A stretch of DNA of 64,000 nucleotides, from contig NC_090942.1 of the NCBI RefSeq assembly GCF_040807025.1, positions 209,024,640-209,088,639 of the forward strand, given 5' to 3'. The position numbers were made by a program, and so were the translations under genes. This stretch comes from Struthio camelus (lineage: Eukaryota > Chordata > Aves > Struthioniformes > Struthionidae). Below the pieces are notes generated by a model. It saw nothing but the letters and a program-made list of their open reading frames with translations, did not search any database and was not told the origin of the DNA. This document shows positions 8,784-21,353 of this stretch, piece after piece (the stretch's first letter is position 1; each line of letters begins with the position of its first letter).

Positions 8784-11700
8784 ATGAAGCGCAAGGCCCC
8801 CGACTCGAGGGAGGAGGGTGAGAGCGAAGGGAGCGCCGAGGTGCCCGCAGCCCGCGGCCGGGCCAAGGGCTCGGGGGGCGGCTGGCGGGCGGCGGCGGGG
8901 TGGCCGGAGCGGCGCAGCGTGCCCGCGGCAGGACCCGTGCTCTCGCGCGCGCGAGGCCTGGGGCGCGGGGAGGGCCGTGCGGGGAGGAGGGCTGTGCCGG
9001 GGGGAGGAAAGGCCGGTGCTGCCCAGGGCTGGCCGGGAGCGAGAGGGGCCGGGAGAGGCGAGGGGAAGGCGAGGGCAGGTCGTGCCTGGGAGCCCCTGCG
9101 CCCGGGGCGGGAGCCTCCTCTGGGTCAGCGTGGGGCTGCCGGGGAGCCGTGGGGCGGCAGCCAGCACGTGGAGGGCGTCTGGGCAGCGGGGTGAGGGCAG
9201 GCCCTTGCGGGGGAAGCCCTCCAGGACCCTTTCGCAGGCCCCCGCGAGGCGCTCAGTGCTTGTGGCGTTTGCTCTCCCCTCCGCAGCGTGCGTGCTGTGT
9301 CGCCGGGCCGATTCCGACCCAGATAAGTATGGGGAGAAACGGCGGCAGGACGGTCTCTGCGCCCATGAGAACTGCCTGGTGAGTGTCCCTGGGGCTGCCT
9401 CCAGCTTCCCGCGGTGGCCCAGCCCAGCAGCCTGCCATCTCCACGCCCAGCCGGGCAGCTTTGGGGCGTGGGGGTGCGCCTGGCTCTGGGGCTGTGGAAA
9501 TCCCATCCCAAGAGCTCTGCGAGTGCCGACTCCTCCTCGACGCCTCCGGGAGTCCCTTTGCTGCCCTCTGCTCGGGCTCTCGTCGTCCGCCCCAGCACGG
9601 CGTGTGCTCCGCTCAGCAGGGCCCAGCAGGCCAGCGCTGCCTGCAGGAGTGTCCGCCAGCCCCTCGCCCGGGCTCTCTGCGCCGCTGCCTTCCCAGCGCT
9701 CAGCACAGCCTGGCTGCCCACCTCTCCCACTCTTTGTGCTACTTGTTGTGGAGCAGCTCAAAGGCCCAGGAGCATTGCAGCTCGCTCAGTGCCAGGGAAC
9801 TGAGCGTGGTGTGCCCCGGCCCTCTCGCCAGTGCCTCAGCACCGGCCGGCAGCAGTGGGCCGTGCCTGCCTGACCTACTGAGCTCTGGGACTTTTCTGTT
9901 TTTCAGTATCTTGCCAGCGGGCTCCCTGTGAGAGGCACCAACGAGCTGGGAGCCAACAAGTTCCTTCCGGCGGATATCAGGCGGGCAGTGAAGCGGGCAA
10001 CTCGGAAGGTGAAGAGCTCGTCGGGGTGTGGGGAGGTCTGTGCCAGCATGGGTTTGTGCAAGCTCAGCCTGTGCCCTGGGGAGGAAACCTTGGGCTTTTC
10101 CGTCAGCTCCGGGCAACGCTCCCGCAAGCGGCAGGAGCTGCAGAGAGGCTCCAGCAGAAGCAGGAATGCCAGTGCCTGAGGTGGCTCTGCAGGACGGGAC
10201 CCAGCAGTGCCCACGTGCCTGCAGCCTTCCCAGAGGTGTGGGGCAGGCCTTGGGGGCCCTGAGCGTGTCTCTGATGGGGCCTGCTGTGCTCTTTGCAGCG
10301 CTGCTACGTCTGTGGTGAGCGGGGAGCCACCATTAGCTGCCGGCAGAAGGGCTGCAAGCGCAGCTTCCACTTCCCCTGCGGCTGCGAAGATGGCTGCGTC
10401 TCGCAGTTCTTTGGGCAGCGCAGGTAAGAGCTGACGAGCCTCGTGCTGGGCCGCCTTTGCCTCCTTTGCCCTGCTGGCAGCACTGGCCAAGAGGGCGAAG
10501 CAGCTGCTTGCTCTGCTCTGCGGTGACCCTGCAGGAGCCCTGCCAGGGCCAGAGTCAGGGCATGGAGGGCTCCTTTATGCACCCCTTTTGCCTCCTCTGG
10601 GTGCAGGAGCAGAGTGGGAGGGTCTGTCCTCAGCCATGCCCTGGCAATCCCTTGTTCTCGGCTCCCGGGGGAGCTGGGGAAGCAGCAGCTGTGGCTGGGG
10701 GCTGGAGAGCCAGTGTGTTGGTCAGGCCTTCTGTCTGCAGGCAAGGTCCCTGAGCTTGGCGTGAGTGCGCCAGAGCCCACCTCAGAGGGGTGATGGCGGG
10801 GCCTCAGCTAGAATGTGCCGGGACCCTTGGGTGGGAGATGCATGGGCAGGAAGGGGATGGGAAGAGAGACATGCACACATTGCGCAGGCAGCAGCCAGCC
10901 TCTACAGCCTGTGGGGTCGTCTTGTCCAGAAAGGCGGGAGGACTCCATGCGTCCTGACCTCGCCCACCCCTTCTGTGTTGCACCCAGGTCCTTCTGCCGG
11001 GAACATCGCCCAGAACAAACAGTGCAGGTGCAGCAGGATGGGGAGACCTCCTGCGTCATTTGTCTGGAGCCCGTGGAGGAACAGCTCTCCCACCACACTC
11101 TGGTGTGCCCTGCGTGTAGGCACGCGTGGTTCCATCGGGGCTGCATCCAGGTAGGAGGCCCTTCCAGCGCCCCTTGGGCATGGCGGGTGCCCAGCAGTGG
11201 GCAGTGCCCCACTCACGTGGCTTGTGCCTCTCTTGCAGCAACAGGCTCTCAGCGCTGGCTTCTTCTGCTTGCAGTGCCCGCAGTGTAATGACAGGGAGAC
11301 CTTCCTGTGGGAAATGTCTGCCATGGGGATCCGAGTGCCCCTCCGGTTGGTTCTCTTCTGCCCTTGCCCCGTGCCCACGAGACAGAAGGAGGGCACGAGC
11401 ACGAGGGGCAGGGGAGGCTCATGCCCTTGCTTTGCTTCAACCTGTCAGACAACCCACCTGGGAGGCAGAGGGGGCCTTTGCTGAGCTCAATGAGAGGCAC
11501 AGCCGCTGTGACGCCAGCCGGTGCCTTTCTGCGCGAGGCAGAGAAGAGGCAGCAGAAGAGGGGTAAGTCAGCAAAGCAGCAATTTCCCCACTGCCCATGT
11601 GGTGGCAGGTGCCCTAGTGGCAGTCTCGCGGCATCTCTGAGGGTCTTTGGAAGGTGGATGGACGCCCTCCAGGGGCGGAAGAAGAGGCAAAGGGACAGCC

Positions 11701-12468
11701 CTTTTCCATGGGGAGGCTGTGCTGCCAGGGCAGGAGGGATGGCCCTGCTAGCGCTGGCCAAGCAGTGCGCCAAGGAGTGGAGGGTTCGCCTGGGGCTGTG
11801 CCCAGGCTCTTCACCTCCCCAAGAGCTCTGGGAGCAAGGCCTCTCGGCACTGAGGTGGCACCAAGCCGGGGAGCTCTGCCAGGCACCCTCTTGCTCGAGT
11901 CTCTTTGTCCTTGGCCGCCTCCCTGGTGTCACCGCCAGCACTGGCTGCCACTTTGGCCACCAATCCGTTTGCTCTCCCAGGCCGTGGGAGCTGCTCCTGT
12001 GCTGCTCCTGTGCTGCCAGAGGCACGCACCGACGCTGCTCCGCCTTGAGGCCCACCACAGCCACGTGGGAGTGTGACGACTGTGCGGGTCTGGGCACTGG
12101 TAAGCGGAGAAGCTGTGTCCCCCTGGGTGCCCCCGGGCCACAGCCAGGGCCAGGCAGAGCCTTAGCATGGGTGCTCAGGGCGGGCTTGGCAGAGCGGTCT
12201 CTACTGCCAGGGGGCCACCGCTCTGGCCTCCCCTGCCCTGGGAGTGTGGGGGCGTGGGGCCGTGCTGCTGACCTTCCTGCCTCTCCTTGCAGCCTCCAGC
12301 GCGCAGTCGGGGCCGGCCACCTCCAGCAGCAGCAGCAGCCAAGCGGCATCATCCCCCAGCTCCCAGGCTCCTGCGAGCAGCAGCCGGGCAGGCCGGACTG
12401 GGCCAGAGCGAAGGCCAGGCCGCTCGCGGTTAAGGCGCCGCTCACAACATCCCTACAGCCGGCCCTGA
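8784..12468 (+). CDS. PHF7: PHF7-like gene copy 2, complete, 343 aa
   Basis: Coding exons: 8784-8817, 9287-9378, 9907-10008, 10299-10423, 10988-11150, 11239-11345, 11449-11562, 11981-12099, 12293-12468. They sum to 1032 nt with matching phases. The start is the first ATG in this exon, followed by KRKAPDSREE. Extended PHD: pre-PHD ligands C13, C16, H38, C41; PHD ligands C78, C81, C90, C95, H100, C103, C121, H124. RING/PHD-like module: C140, C143, C158, C161, H167, C170, C185, C188. Third Cys-rich module: C228, C233, C253, C256, C265, C277, C280. The tail (286-343) is Ser/Arg-rich, ending SRLRRRSQHPYSRP. The order matches PHF7/G2E3; no HECT domain follows, so PHF7-like fits best (human PHF7 is about 380 aa). 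The family acts in the nucleus as a histone reader and ubiquitin ligase; function in this species is inferred. Intron 6 is 103 bp with a weak GTTGGT donor. Confidence 0.88.
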
Positions 12469-12673
12469 AACGCCAGCGCTGCCCCAGCCCACACGGGCTC
12501 CTTCTTGGCAGCTCTGCGGGCCAGGCCTTGTGGCAGCCCCAAGGGATGCCACTGCTCCCCAGCCGTGGCACCTGCTGCCTGCGCCCGGCCTGCGTCCACA
12601 GTCCAGATGCGCTGCCTCACCCAAGAGGGGCGCTCCCTTGCAGCCACAGGGAACCACCCTGTGTCTCACTGTC

Positions 12674-12679
12674 AGTAAA
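12674..12679 (+). other. Candidate poly(A) signal of PHF7-like copy 2
   Basis: AGTAAA variant about 205 bp after the stop codon, identical in context to copies 1 and 3. Confidence 0.45.
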
Positions 12680-12927
12680 GAGAATTGTATTTGAGTACCG
12701 TAGCAAGAGCTGTGGCCTTCTTTAAGTGCCGAGTGAGATCCAGGGATGCAAGTCACCTTTGTTGCAGAGTTAGAATTGCTGTAGAGCTGCGGTATACACC
12801 CCGCGTGCCCAGGGCCCTGAAGTCCTGAGTAGCCAGGGTGGCCCAGGAACTCGCCCACTGGTCTCTGTACTGAGGAGACTGTGGGTCAATTTGGGACAAC
12901 GGATCAAGTGGAGACAAGGTCACTGCC

Positions 12928-13325
12928 TGCAGAGACTGAGAGAGGTGGGACTGTTTAGCTTGGAGAAGGGCAGGCTCCCAGGGGGAGCCCGTCAATGTTG
13001 AGAAGTACCTGATGGGCGGGTGTAAAGCAGACGGAGCCAGACTCTTCTCGGGGCACTCCGTGAGTGGATGAGAGGCAGTGGGCACAAACTGGCACGCAGG
13101 CAATTCTCTCTGACCCTAAGAAAACCCTTCTTCCTTGCGAGGGTGGTGGAACATTGGAACAGGCTGCCCCAAGAGGTTGTGGAGTCTCCATCCTTGGAGA
13201 TGCTGGAAAGCTGACCAGCCACGGTCCCCAGCAACCTGCTCCAGCAGACCCTGCTTGAGCAGGGGGCTGGCACCAGAGGATCTCCAGGTGTCCCTTCCAA
13301 CCCTTCCAACTCTTCTGTGCTTTTG
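12928..13325 (+). mobile_element. CR1 LINE 3'-end fragment in unit 2
   Basis: Same fragment as at 3310-3707, at the same offset (9618). It predates the duplication. Confidence 0.85.
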
Positions 13326-13457
13326 GGAACTCCGAGCCACTGGCACAATGCCTTTGACTGATTGTCACAAGAGCTCTCCAAGTGGCACTTTCTCTCGGGC
13401 TTCTCCTGCTTTGCCTGGCTTCCTCCATAGGTGCAAGCTGGGTGCTTGTGTGTGTTG

Positions 13458-13904
13458 ATCAGCACCTTGCGTGGAGGCTGTGGCCATCCCAGAAACTGCG
13501 TGTTCGGCCATTCTGTCGGCCGGGGCTCAGCTGCGGGGGCCGGTCTGTCTAGCTCACAGGGTGGGTCTCTTCTTTACATGAGACAGGGTGTGCCCGGGGG
13601 CCCCTTGGTGGCCTCCTTGGACAGGTCCGGAGCCCTGAGGCATGTTCCAAGTTCTTCTTTGTCCCGCGCATCCACCACCTCCGTGGGTGTGGTGTAGTCC
13701 TCCTGCAGACTTGAGGTTGCTCATTGCAAAGTTTATAGCCTTATGAGTGGTCCCCTGCCAAGTCATCTGGCTTAGCATCCAACCCCTTGGTCCCCCTCAG
13801 GGCTCCCTGTAGTTTTTGTTTCCTTCCTTCAGCTGTGACCGCAGTTCTTCTCACTGACCACGTGGCTGCGGCTGATCTGTTTTATTTTAAGGGGTGCAGC
13901 CACA
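13458..13904 (-). mobile_element. Candidate LTR, minus strand (unit 2)
   Basis: Same polypurine-then-TGTGGC layout as in unit 1. One base in the purine-tract flank differs (CTCGAG here, CTCAAG in unit 1). Confidence 0.25.
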
Positions 13905-13915
13905 TTTCCCCCTCG

Positions 13916-15156
13916 AGCCTAATGGCATAGCAGAGGCCTGCTATGGCAGGAGAGAACCTGAGAGGTGGAGACATAGGATGCAACAGAGGAGTACAGGCAT
14001 GGGGGGATAAGGCATGGGGCACAGGCCGTCCTTGGAGACGCCACCCCTACCCACAAGTCCCCACTGGGCAGCTAAAGAAGGGGCGACCTGGCGCTGGAAA
14101 AGAAAAACATTGTCAGGGTTAACCGAGAGAGCAAAGAACAAGTGTCTGACCTGAGTAAAATGCACCCCATGTGGTAAGTGTTAAAGGTGGAGCTCATGTG
14201 GAGCTGCAGGGCAGCGAAGGAAGGGCAAGGTGCAAAAGGATGTTGGCAAGCGTCTCCAAATGGCCCACAGTGGGTGCTAGCATGAGGAAGAAACCATCAG
14301 CGTGAACATGAGCCTCCTGCCAAAGGCCCAAGGACTCCAGGGGCTGCCAACTCGCTGCAACGCCCTTCCCTCCACCTCCTCCAGACTGGAAGCCCCGACC
14401 TTGGGCGCCAGAGGAGTAGGGGAAGGGTGAGACAGAAAAGAGGCAGAGCCTGAGCACTGTGTGCAGACAGTTTTGAACTGTATTATTATTCTAAGAGGAT
14501 CATTACTGACGCTTGGGTCTAGGTGGACCAATGCTCGGCCACAGAAGGGCTTCGTACTGCACTGTGGGCAGAGCCCACTTGACCTGGGCCCACTTGTCTT
14601 CCGCTTTCCAGATGGGCCAGCCTCAGCTTGAAATTGCCAATGTAACAAGGCAAAGTTCAAGTAACACAGCAGTTGATTCATGAAACCAGAGGAATTCATG
14701 TAACCGGACCAAGGAGGACTTTCATGCCTGAACTGCCTAGGCAGGATATTTTCGGAAAACATCCACCCGAAAAGCAAGCAAGCAAGCAAGCAAGCATGTG
14801 AGGCGTGCAGGCAAAAAACTGTGTGGTCCTTTGGGCAGGCATAATTACTTTGTTCTCTGTTTCTTCAAGGGTTCGCCCTCAGTTTGGGACAAGATTTGAT
14901 GGAAAAGCAGATGTTCAGCTGCCTACTTCTCATCAGGACTGTCTTGACTGGCAAGGCATGGGCATTCGGCTTGTCAAGCAGCCCCTAGCTGTGTGTTGGA
15001 TTTCTCAGGAAGAGGGCCCAAAAGGATTCTCTGTCAAACTTCCGTGTTAGCAGGACAAGGACAAGGTTGCCCCAAAGGAAGAAGTGGCACGTACCTCCTC
15101 CTTGGGTAGCCAAGGGCTTTGCTTGGGGCTTTTCTCCTCCCCGGCAGCACTGGCCT
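13916..15156. other. Unit 2 spacer, (AAGC)n and array lead-in
   Basis: Counterpart of 4298-5538. It has the AAGC microsatellite at about 14771-14795, the orphan 81-codon frame at 14805-15050, and the array lead-in. No gene recognised. Confidence 0.6.
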
Positions 15157-15917
15157 GTCACAGTGGGGGAAGTGTGTCACCCCAGCGGTGGTGGTGCGTG
15201 ACAGTGGGGGTCTGTGTCACCCCAGTGGTGGTGGCGGGTCACAGTGGGTGAACTATGTCACCCCAGCGGTGGTGGTGCGTCACAGTGGGGGAAGTGTGTC
15301 ACCCCAGCAGTGGTGGCGCGTCACAGTGGGGATCTGTGTCACCCCAGCGGTGGTGGCAGGTCACAGTGGGGGAAGTGTGTCACCCCAGTGATGGTGGCAG
15401 GTCACAGTGGGGGATCTGTGTCACCCCGGTGGCGGTGGTGGGTCACAGTGGGGGAAGTGTGTCACCCCAGCGGTGGTGGTGCGTGACAGTGGGGGAAGTG
15501 TGTCACCCCGGCAGTGGTGGTGGGTCACAGTGGGGGAAGTGTGTCACCCCAGCAGTGGTGGCAGGTCACAGTGGGGATCTGTGTCACCCCAGCGGTGGTG
15601 GCAGGTCACAGTGGGGGAAGTGTGTCACCCCAGTGGTGGTGGCAGGTCACAGTGGGGGATCTGTGTCACCCCAGCGGTGGTGGCGCGTCACAGTGGGGGA
15701 AGTGTGTCACCCCAGTGGTGGTGGCAGGTCACAGTGGGGGAAGTGTGTCACCCCGGCAGTGGTGGCAGGTCACAGTGGGGGAAGTGTGTCACCCCGGCAG
15801 TGGTGGCGGGTCACAGTGGGGATCTGTGTCACCCCGGCAGTGGTGGCAGGTCACAGTGGGGGAAGTGTGTCACCCCAGTGGTGGTGGCAGGTCACAGTGG
15901 GGAATCTGTGTCACCCC
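15157..15917 (+). repeat. 41-bp minisatellite array A2
   Basis: About 18-19 monomers, 328 bp (eight 41-bp monomers) shorter than A1. The first and last monomers match those of A1, so the change is internal. Confidence 0.97.
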
Positions 15918-16375
15918 TTTGCATGAAGGACACTATACTGAATGAAGCTGCGGTTCTGTATAATTTTCCATCTGGAAGTAATAGTCAATTTCAGTCTGAT
16001 CTAACCCTCTGTCAGATAGGTTTAAATAGTAAAAAAAGACTAGGTTCAATTTTTAAGGATCTACACTAAAAAACTAAACTAAAAACAGGTAGAGAAACTC
16101 TGGGAATGAGGCAAATGTTAGTCAAGCAAATTCCTCTGCTGAAACAAAAAAAAATAGCAACTAACGAAAAATTAGGACAAGCAGACCAATTAGTATCAGA
16201 TTTCATGAAAGAAATAAATTATGCCCTGATTTTAGAGGAATTATCAACCTTTCATAAGAACGTTTAAAGTGAAACAGGTAAGTTCTATTTAACTAAAACT
16301 GGGTCCTATATTCATTTGATTTTAAATTCAAGAATTTGGAATATCAAAACCATTTTGTCTAGCTGTGAATGGGGT
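15918..16375 (+). repeat. AT-rich block (copy 2 of 5)
   Basis: Same 458 bp as 6628-7085, including the single in-frame stop and the GTAAGT donor (GT at 16278). Confidence 0.75.
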
Positions 16376-16506
16376 GCAGCAAAAGGGAACCACCCTGTGT
16401 CTCACTATTAGTAAAGAGTTGGGTTGCCCCAAGGGAAGAAGTGACGTCCCACCAGGTAGCCAAGGGCTTTGCTTCGGCCTTTTCTCCTCCCCGGCAGCAC
16501 TGGCCT
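16376..16506 (+). repeat. Gene-3'UTR-like junction segment (unit 2)
   Basis: Same as 7086-7216: 3'UTR-like start, then array lead-in. Confidence 0.8.
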
Positions 16507-17205
16507 GTCACAGTGGGGGAAGTGTGTCACCCCAGCGGTGGTGGCGGGTCACAGTGGGGATCTGTGTCACCCCAGCGGTGGTGGCAGGTCACAGTGGGTG
16601 AAGTGTGTCACCCCAGCGGTGGTGGCGGGTCATAGTGGGGGAAGTGTGTCACCCCGGTGGCAGTGGTGGGTCACAGTGGGGGAAGTGTGTCACCCCAGCG
16701 GTGGTGGCAGGTCACAGTGGGGGAAGTGTGTCACCCCAGCAGTGGTGGCGGGTCACAGTGGGGATCTGTGTCACCCCAGTGGTGGTGGCGGGTCACAGTG
16801 GGGGATCTCTGTCACCCCAGCGGTGGTGGCAGGTCACAGTGGGGGAAGTGTGTCACCACAGCGGTGGTGGCGGGTCACAGTGGGGGAAGTGTGTCACCCC
16901 AGCGGTGGTGGCGTGTCACAGTGGGGATCTGTGTCACCCCAGCGGTGGTGGCGTGTCACAGTGGGTGAAGTGTGTCACCCCAGCAGTGGTGGCGGGTCAC
17001 AGTGGGGGATCTGTGTCACCCCAGCGGTGGTGGCAGGTCACAGTGGGGGAAGTGTGTCACCCCGGCGGCGGTGGTGGGTCACAGTGGGGGAAGTGTGTCA
17101 CCCCAGCAGTGGTGGTGGGTCACAGTGGGGATCTGTGTCACCCCAGTGGTGGTGGCAGGTCACAGTGGGGGATCTGTGTCACCCCGGTGGCGGTGGTGGG
17201 TCACA
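16507..17205 (+). repeat. 41-bp minisatellite array B2
   Basis: About 17 monomers, 405 bp shorter than B1, running into the promoter of gene copy 3. Confidence 0.97.
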
Positions 17206-17668
17206 ATGAGGCAGGTGAGGCGGGCGGCCCAGGCGGTACTAAAAGGGCCGCGGGGCGCGGGCAGCCCCAGGCGGGAGGCAGCGCCTCCGAGCACGGGACA
17301 GGTGAGGGCAGGGGAGGTGCCGCTGCCCCGCGCAGGGCCGGGCCCGGGGCGCTGCTGCAGCCCCGCTGGGCTCAAGGGCCGCGGCCGCGCTGCCCTGGGG
17401 CCTGGCCCGCTCCTGGCCCTGCGGCAGAGGCGGAGACCCACCGCCCCGGCCCGGCGGGAGGCGGGAGAGCCCAGGCAGGGGCTAGCGCGGGGCTGCCGCG
17501 GGAGCAGCAGCGGGGCCCCTCGCCCCGGGGGCTGGCGCTGGGCTGGAAAGTCACCCTGGTGCCGCTGCCCCGCCAGGGTCGGCGCAGGAGCGTGGGGAGC
17601 GGAGAGCCCGGCGCGGCTGGGCCAGGGCTTTTCCGCAGCACTCGCCGTCGACCCGCGTGGAGCGCGCC
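17206..17668 (+). promoter_or_regulatory. CpG-rich promoter and 5'UTR of PHF7-like copy 3
   Basis: Same as 8321-8783: TATA-like box at 17237, 5'UTR donor GT at 17302, acceptor AG ending 17576. The start of this region differs from copy 2 at one base (GGCCC for GGTCC). Confidence 0.6.
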
Positions 17669-20600
17669 ATGAAGCGCAAGGCCCCCGACTCGAGGGAGGA
17701 GGGTGAGAGCGAAGGGAGCGCCGAGGTGCCCGCAGCCCGCGGCCGGGCCAAGGGCTCGGGGGGCGGCTGGCGGGTGGCGGCGGGGTGGCCGGAGCGGCGC
17801 AGCGTGCCCGCGGCAGGACCCGTGCTCTCGCGCGCGCGAGGCCTGGGGCGCGGGGAGGGCCGTGCGGGGAGGAGGGCTGTGCCGGGGGGAGGAAAGGCCG
17901 GTGCTGCCCAGGGCTGGCCGGGAGCGAGAGGGGCCGGGAGAGGCGAGGGGAAGGCGAGGGCAGGTCGTGCCTGGGAGCCCCTGCGCCCGGGGCGGGAGCC
18001 TCCTCTGGGTCAGCGTGGGGCTGCCGGGGAGCCGTGGGGTGGCAGCCAGCACGTGGAGGGCGTCTGGGCAGCGGGGTGAGGGCAGGCCCTTGCGGGGGAA
18101 GCCCTCCAGGACCCTTTCGCAGGCCCCCGCGAGGCGCTCAGTGCTTGTGGCGTTTGCTCTCCCCTCCGCAGCGTGCGTGCTGTGTCGCCGGGCCGATTCC
18201 GACCCAGATAAGTATGGGGAGAAACGGCGGCAGGACGGTCTCTGCGCCCATGAGAACTGCCTGGTGAGTGTCCCTGGGGCTGCCTCCAGCTTCCCGCGGT
18301 GGCCCAGCCCAGCAGCCTGCCATCTCCACGCCCAGCCGGGCAGCTTTGGGGCGTGGGGGTGCGCCTGGCTCTGGGGCTGTGGAAATCCCATCCCAAGAGC
18401 TCTGCGAGTGCCAACTCCTCCTCGACGCCTCCGGGAGTCCCTTTGCTGCCCTCTGCTCGGGCTCTCGTCGTCCGCCCCAGCACGGCGTGTGCTCCGCTCA
18501 GCAGGGCCCAGCAGGCCAGCGCTGCCTGCAGGAGTGTCCGCCAGCCCCTCGCCCGGGCTCTCTGCGCCGCTGCCTTCCCAGCGCTCAGCACAGCCTGGCT
18601 GCCCACCTCTCCCACTCTTTGTGCTACTTGTTGTGGAGCAGCTCAAAGGCCCAGGAGCATTGCAGCTCGCTCAGTGCCAGGGAACTGAGCGTGGTGTGCC
18701 CCGGCCCTCTCGCCAGTGCCTCAGCACCGGCCGGCAGCAGTGGGCCGTGCCTGCCTGACCTACTGAGCTCTGGGACTTTTCTGTTTTTCAGTATCTTGCC
18801 AGCGGGCTCCCTGTGAGAGGCACCAACGAGCTGGGAGCCAACAAGTTCCTTCCGGCGGATATCAGGCGGGCAGTGAAGCGGGCAACTCGGAAGGTGAAGA
18901 GCTCGTCGGGGTGTGGGGAGGTCTGTGCCAGCATGGGTTTGTGCAAGCTCAGCCTGTGCCCTGGGGAGGAAACCTCGGGCTTTTCCGTCAGCTCCGGGCA
19001 ACGCTCCCGCAAGCGGCAGGAGCTGCAGAGAGGCTCCAGCAGAAGCAGGAATGCCAGTGCCTGAGGTGGCTCTGCAGGACGGGACCCAGCAGTGCCCACG
19101 TGCCTGCAGCCTTCCCAGAGGTGTGGGGCAGGCCTTGGGGGCCCTGAGCGTGTCTCTGATGGGGCCTGCTGTGCTCTTTGCAGCGCTGCTACGTCTGTGG
19201 TGAGCGGGGAGCCACCATTAGCTGCCGGCAGAAGGGCTGCAAGCGCAGCTTCCACTTCCCCTGCGGCTGCGAAGATGGCTGCGTCTCGCAGTTCTTTGGG
19301 CAGCGCAGGTAAGAGCTGACGAGCCTCGTGCTGGGCCGCCTTTGCCTCCTTTGCCCTGCTGGCAGCACTGGCCAAGAGGGCGAAGCAGCTGCTTGCTCTG
19401 CTCTGCGGTGACCCTGCAGGAGCCCTGCCAGGGCCAGAGTCAGGGCATGGAGGGCTCCTTTATGCACCCCTTTTGCCTCCTCTGGGTGCAGGAGCAGAGT
19501 GGGAGGGTCTGTCCTCAGCCATGCCCTGGCAATCCCTTGTTCTCGGCTCCCGGGGGAGCTGGGGAAGCAGCAGCTGTGGCTGGGGGCTGGAGAGCCAGTG
19601 TGTTGGTCAGGCCTTCTGTCTGCAGGCAAGGTCCCTGAGCTTGGCGTGAGTGCGCCAGAGCCCACCTCAGAGGGGTGATGGCGGGGCCTCAGCTAGAATG
19701 TGCCGGGACCCTTGGGTGGGAGATGCATGGGCAGGAAGGGGATGGGAAGAGAGACATGCACACATTGCGCAGGCAGCAGCCAGCCTCTACAGCCTGTGGG
19801 GTCGTCTTGTCCAGAAAGGCGGGAGGACTCCATGCGTCCTGACCTCGCCCACCCCTTCTGTGTTGCACCCAGGTCCTTCTGCCGGGAACATCGCCCAGAA
19901 CAAACAGTGCAGGTGCAGCAGGATGGGGAGACCTCCTGCGTCATTTGTCTGGAGCCCGTGGAGGAACAGCTCTCCCACCACACTCTGGTGTGCCCTGCGT
20001 GTAGGCACGCGTGGTTCCATCGGGGCTGCATCCAGGTAGGAGGCCCTTCCAGCGCCCCTTGGGCATGGCGGGTGCCCAGCAGTGGGCAGTGCCCCACTCA
20101 CGTGGCTTGTGCCTCTCTTGCAGCAACAGGCTCTCAGCGCTGGCTTCTTCTGCTTGCAGTGCCCACAGTGTAACGACAGGGAGACCTTCCTGTGGGAAAT
20201 GTCTGCCATGGGGATCCGAGTGCCCCTCCGGTTGGTTCTCTTCTGCCCTTGCCCCGTGCCCACGAGACAGAAGGAGGGCACGAGCACGAGGGGCAGGGGA
20301 GGCTCATGCCCTTGCTTTGCTTCAACCTGTCAGACAACCCACCTGGGAGGCAGAGGGGGCCTTTGCTGAGCTCAATGAGAGGCACAGCCGCTGTGACGCC
20401 AGCCGGTGCCTTTCTGCGCGAGGCAGAGAAGAGGCAGCAGAAGAGGGGTAAGTCAGCAAAGCAGCAATTTCCCCACTGCCCATGTGGTGGCAGGTGCCCT
20501 AGTGGCAGTCTCGCGGCATCTCTGAGGGTCTTTGGAAGGTGGATGGACGCCCTCCAGGGGCGGAAGAAGAGGCAAAGGGACAGCCCTTTTCCATGGGGAG

Positions 20601-21353
20601 GCTGTGCTGCCAGGGCAGGAGGGATGGCCCTGCTAGCGCTGGCCAAGCAGTGCGCCAAGGAGTGGAGGGTTCGCCTGGGGCTGTGCCCAGGCTCTTCACC
20701 TCCCCAAGAGCTCTGGGAGCAAGGCCTCTCGGCACTGAGGTGGCACCAAGCCGGGGAGCTCTGCCAGGCACCCTCTTGCTCGAGTCTCTTTGTCCTTGGC
20801 CGCCTCCCTGGTGTCACCGCCAGCACTGGCTGCCACTTTGGCCACCAATCCGTTTGCTCTCCCAGGCCGTGGGAGCTGCTCCTGTGCTGCTCCTGTGCTG
20901 CCAGAGGCACGCACCGACGCTGCTCCGCCTTGAGGCCCACCACAGCCACGTGGGAGTGTGACGACTGTGCGGGTCTGGGCACTGGTAAGCGGAGAAGCTG
21001 TGTCCCCCTGGGTGCCCCCGGGCCACAGCCAGGGCCAGGCAGAGCCTTAGCATGGGTGCTCAGGGCGGGCTTGGCAGAGCGGTCTCTACTGCCAGGGGGC
21101 CACCGCTCTGGCCTCCCCTGCCCTGGGAGTGTGGGGGCGTGGGGCCGTGCTGCTGACCTTCCTGCCTCTCCTTGCAGCCTCCAGCGCGCAGTCGGGGCCG
21201 GCCACCTCCAGCAGCAGCAGCAGCCAAGCGGCATCATCCCCCAGCTCCCAGGCTCCTGCGAGCAGCAGCCGGGCAGGCCGGACTGGGCCAGAGCGAAGGC
21301 CAGGCCGCTCGCGGTTAAGGCGCCGCTCACAACATCCCTACAGCCGGCCCTGA
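17669..21353 (+). CDS. PHF7: PHF7-like gene copy 3, complete, 343 aa
   Basis: Coding exons at offset 8885 from copy 2: 17669-17702, 18172-18263, 18792-18893, 19184-19308, 19873-20035, 20124-20230, 20334-20447, 20866-20984, 21178-21353. All splice sites and phases are kept. The encoded protein appears identical to copy 2; exon 6 carries the CCA/AAC synonymous pair seen in copy 1. Intronic differences from copy 2 are few, for example GCGGGTGGCGG near 17772. Domain content is as for copy 2. Nothing marks it as a pseudogene: an intact frame, the same promoter and the same candidate poly(A) signal are present. Confidence 0.88.

Larger units (their letters stand above)
8321..17205 (+). repeat. Tandem unit 2 of PHF7-like array (complete, 8885 bp)
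   Basis: Complete unit from CpG promoter to the end of array B2. The offset to unit 3 is a constant 8885 from 8321 to the start of array A2. About 7425 bp of it is not minisatellite. Confidence 0.93.

Noticed and set aside
8487-9761. 424-codon minus-strand frame over the CpG island
   Set aside because: Low-complexity Pro/Arg/Ala translation typical of a CpG island on the reverse strand; no domain.
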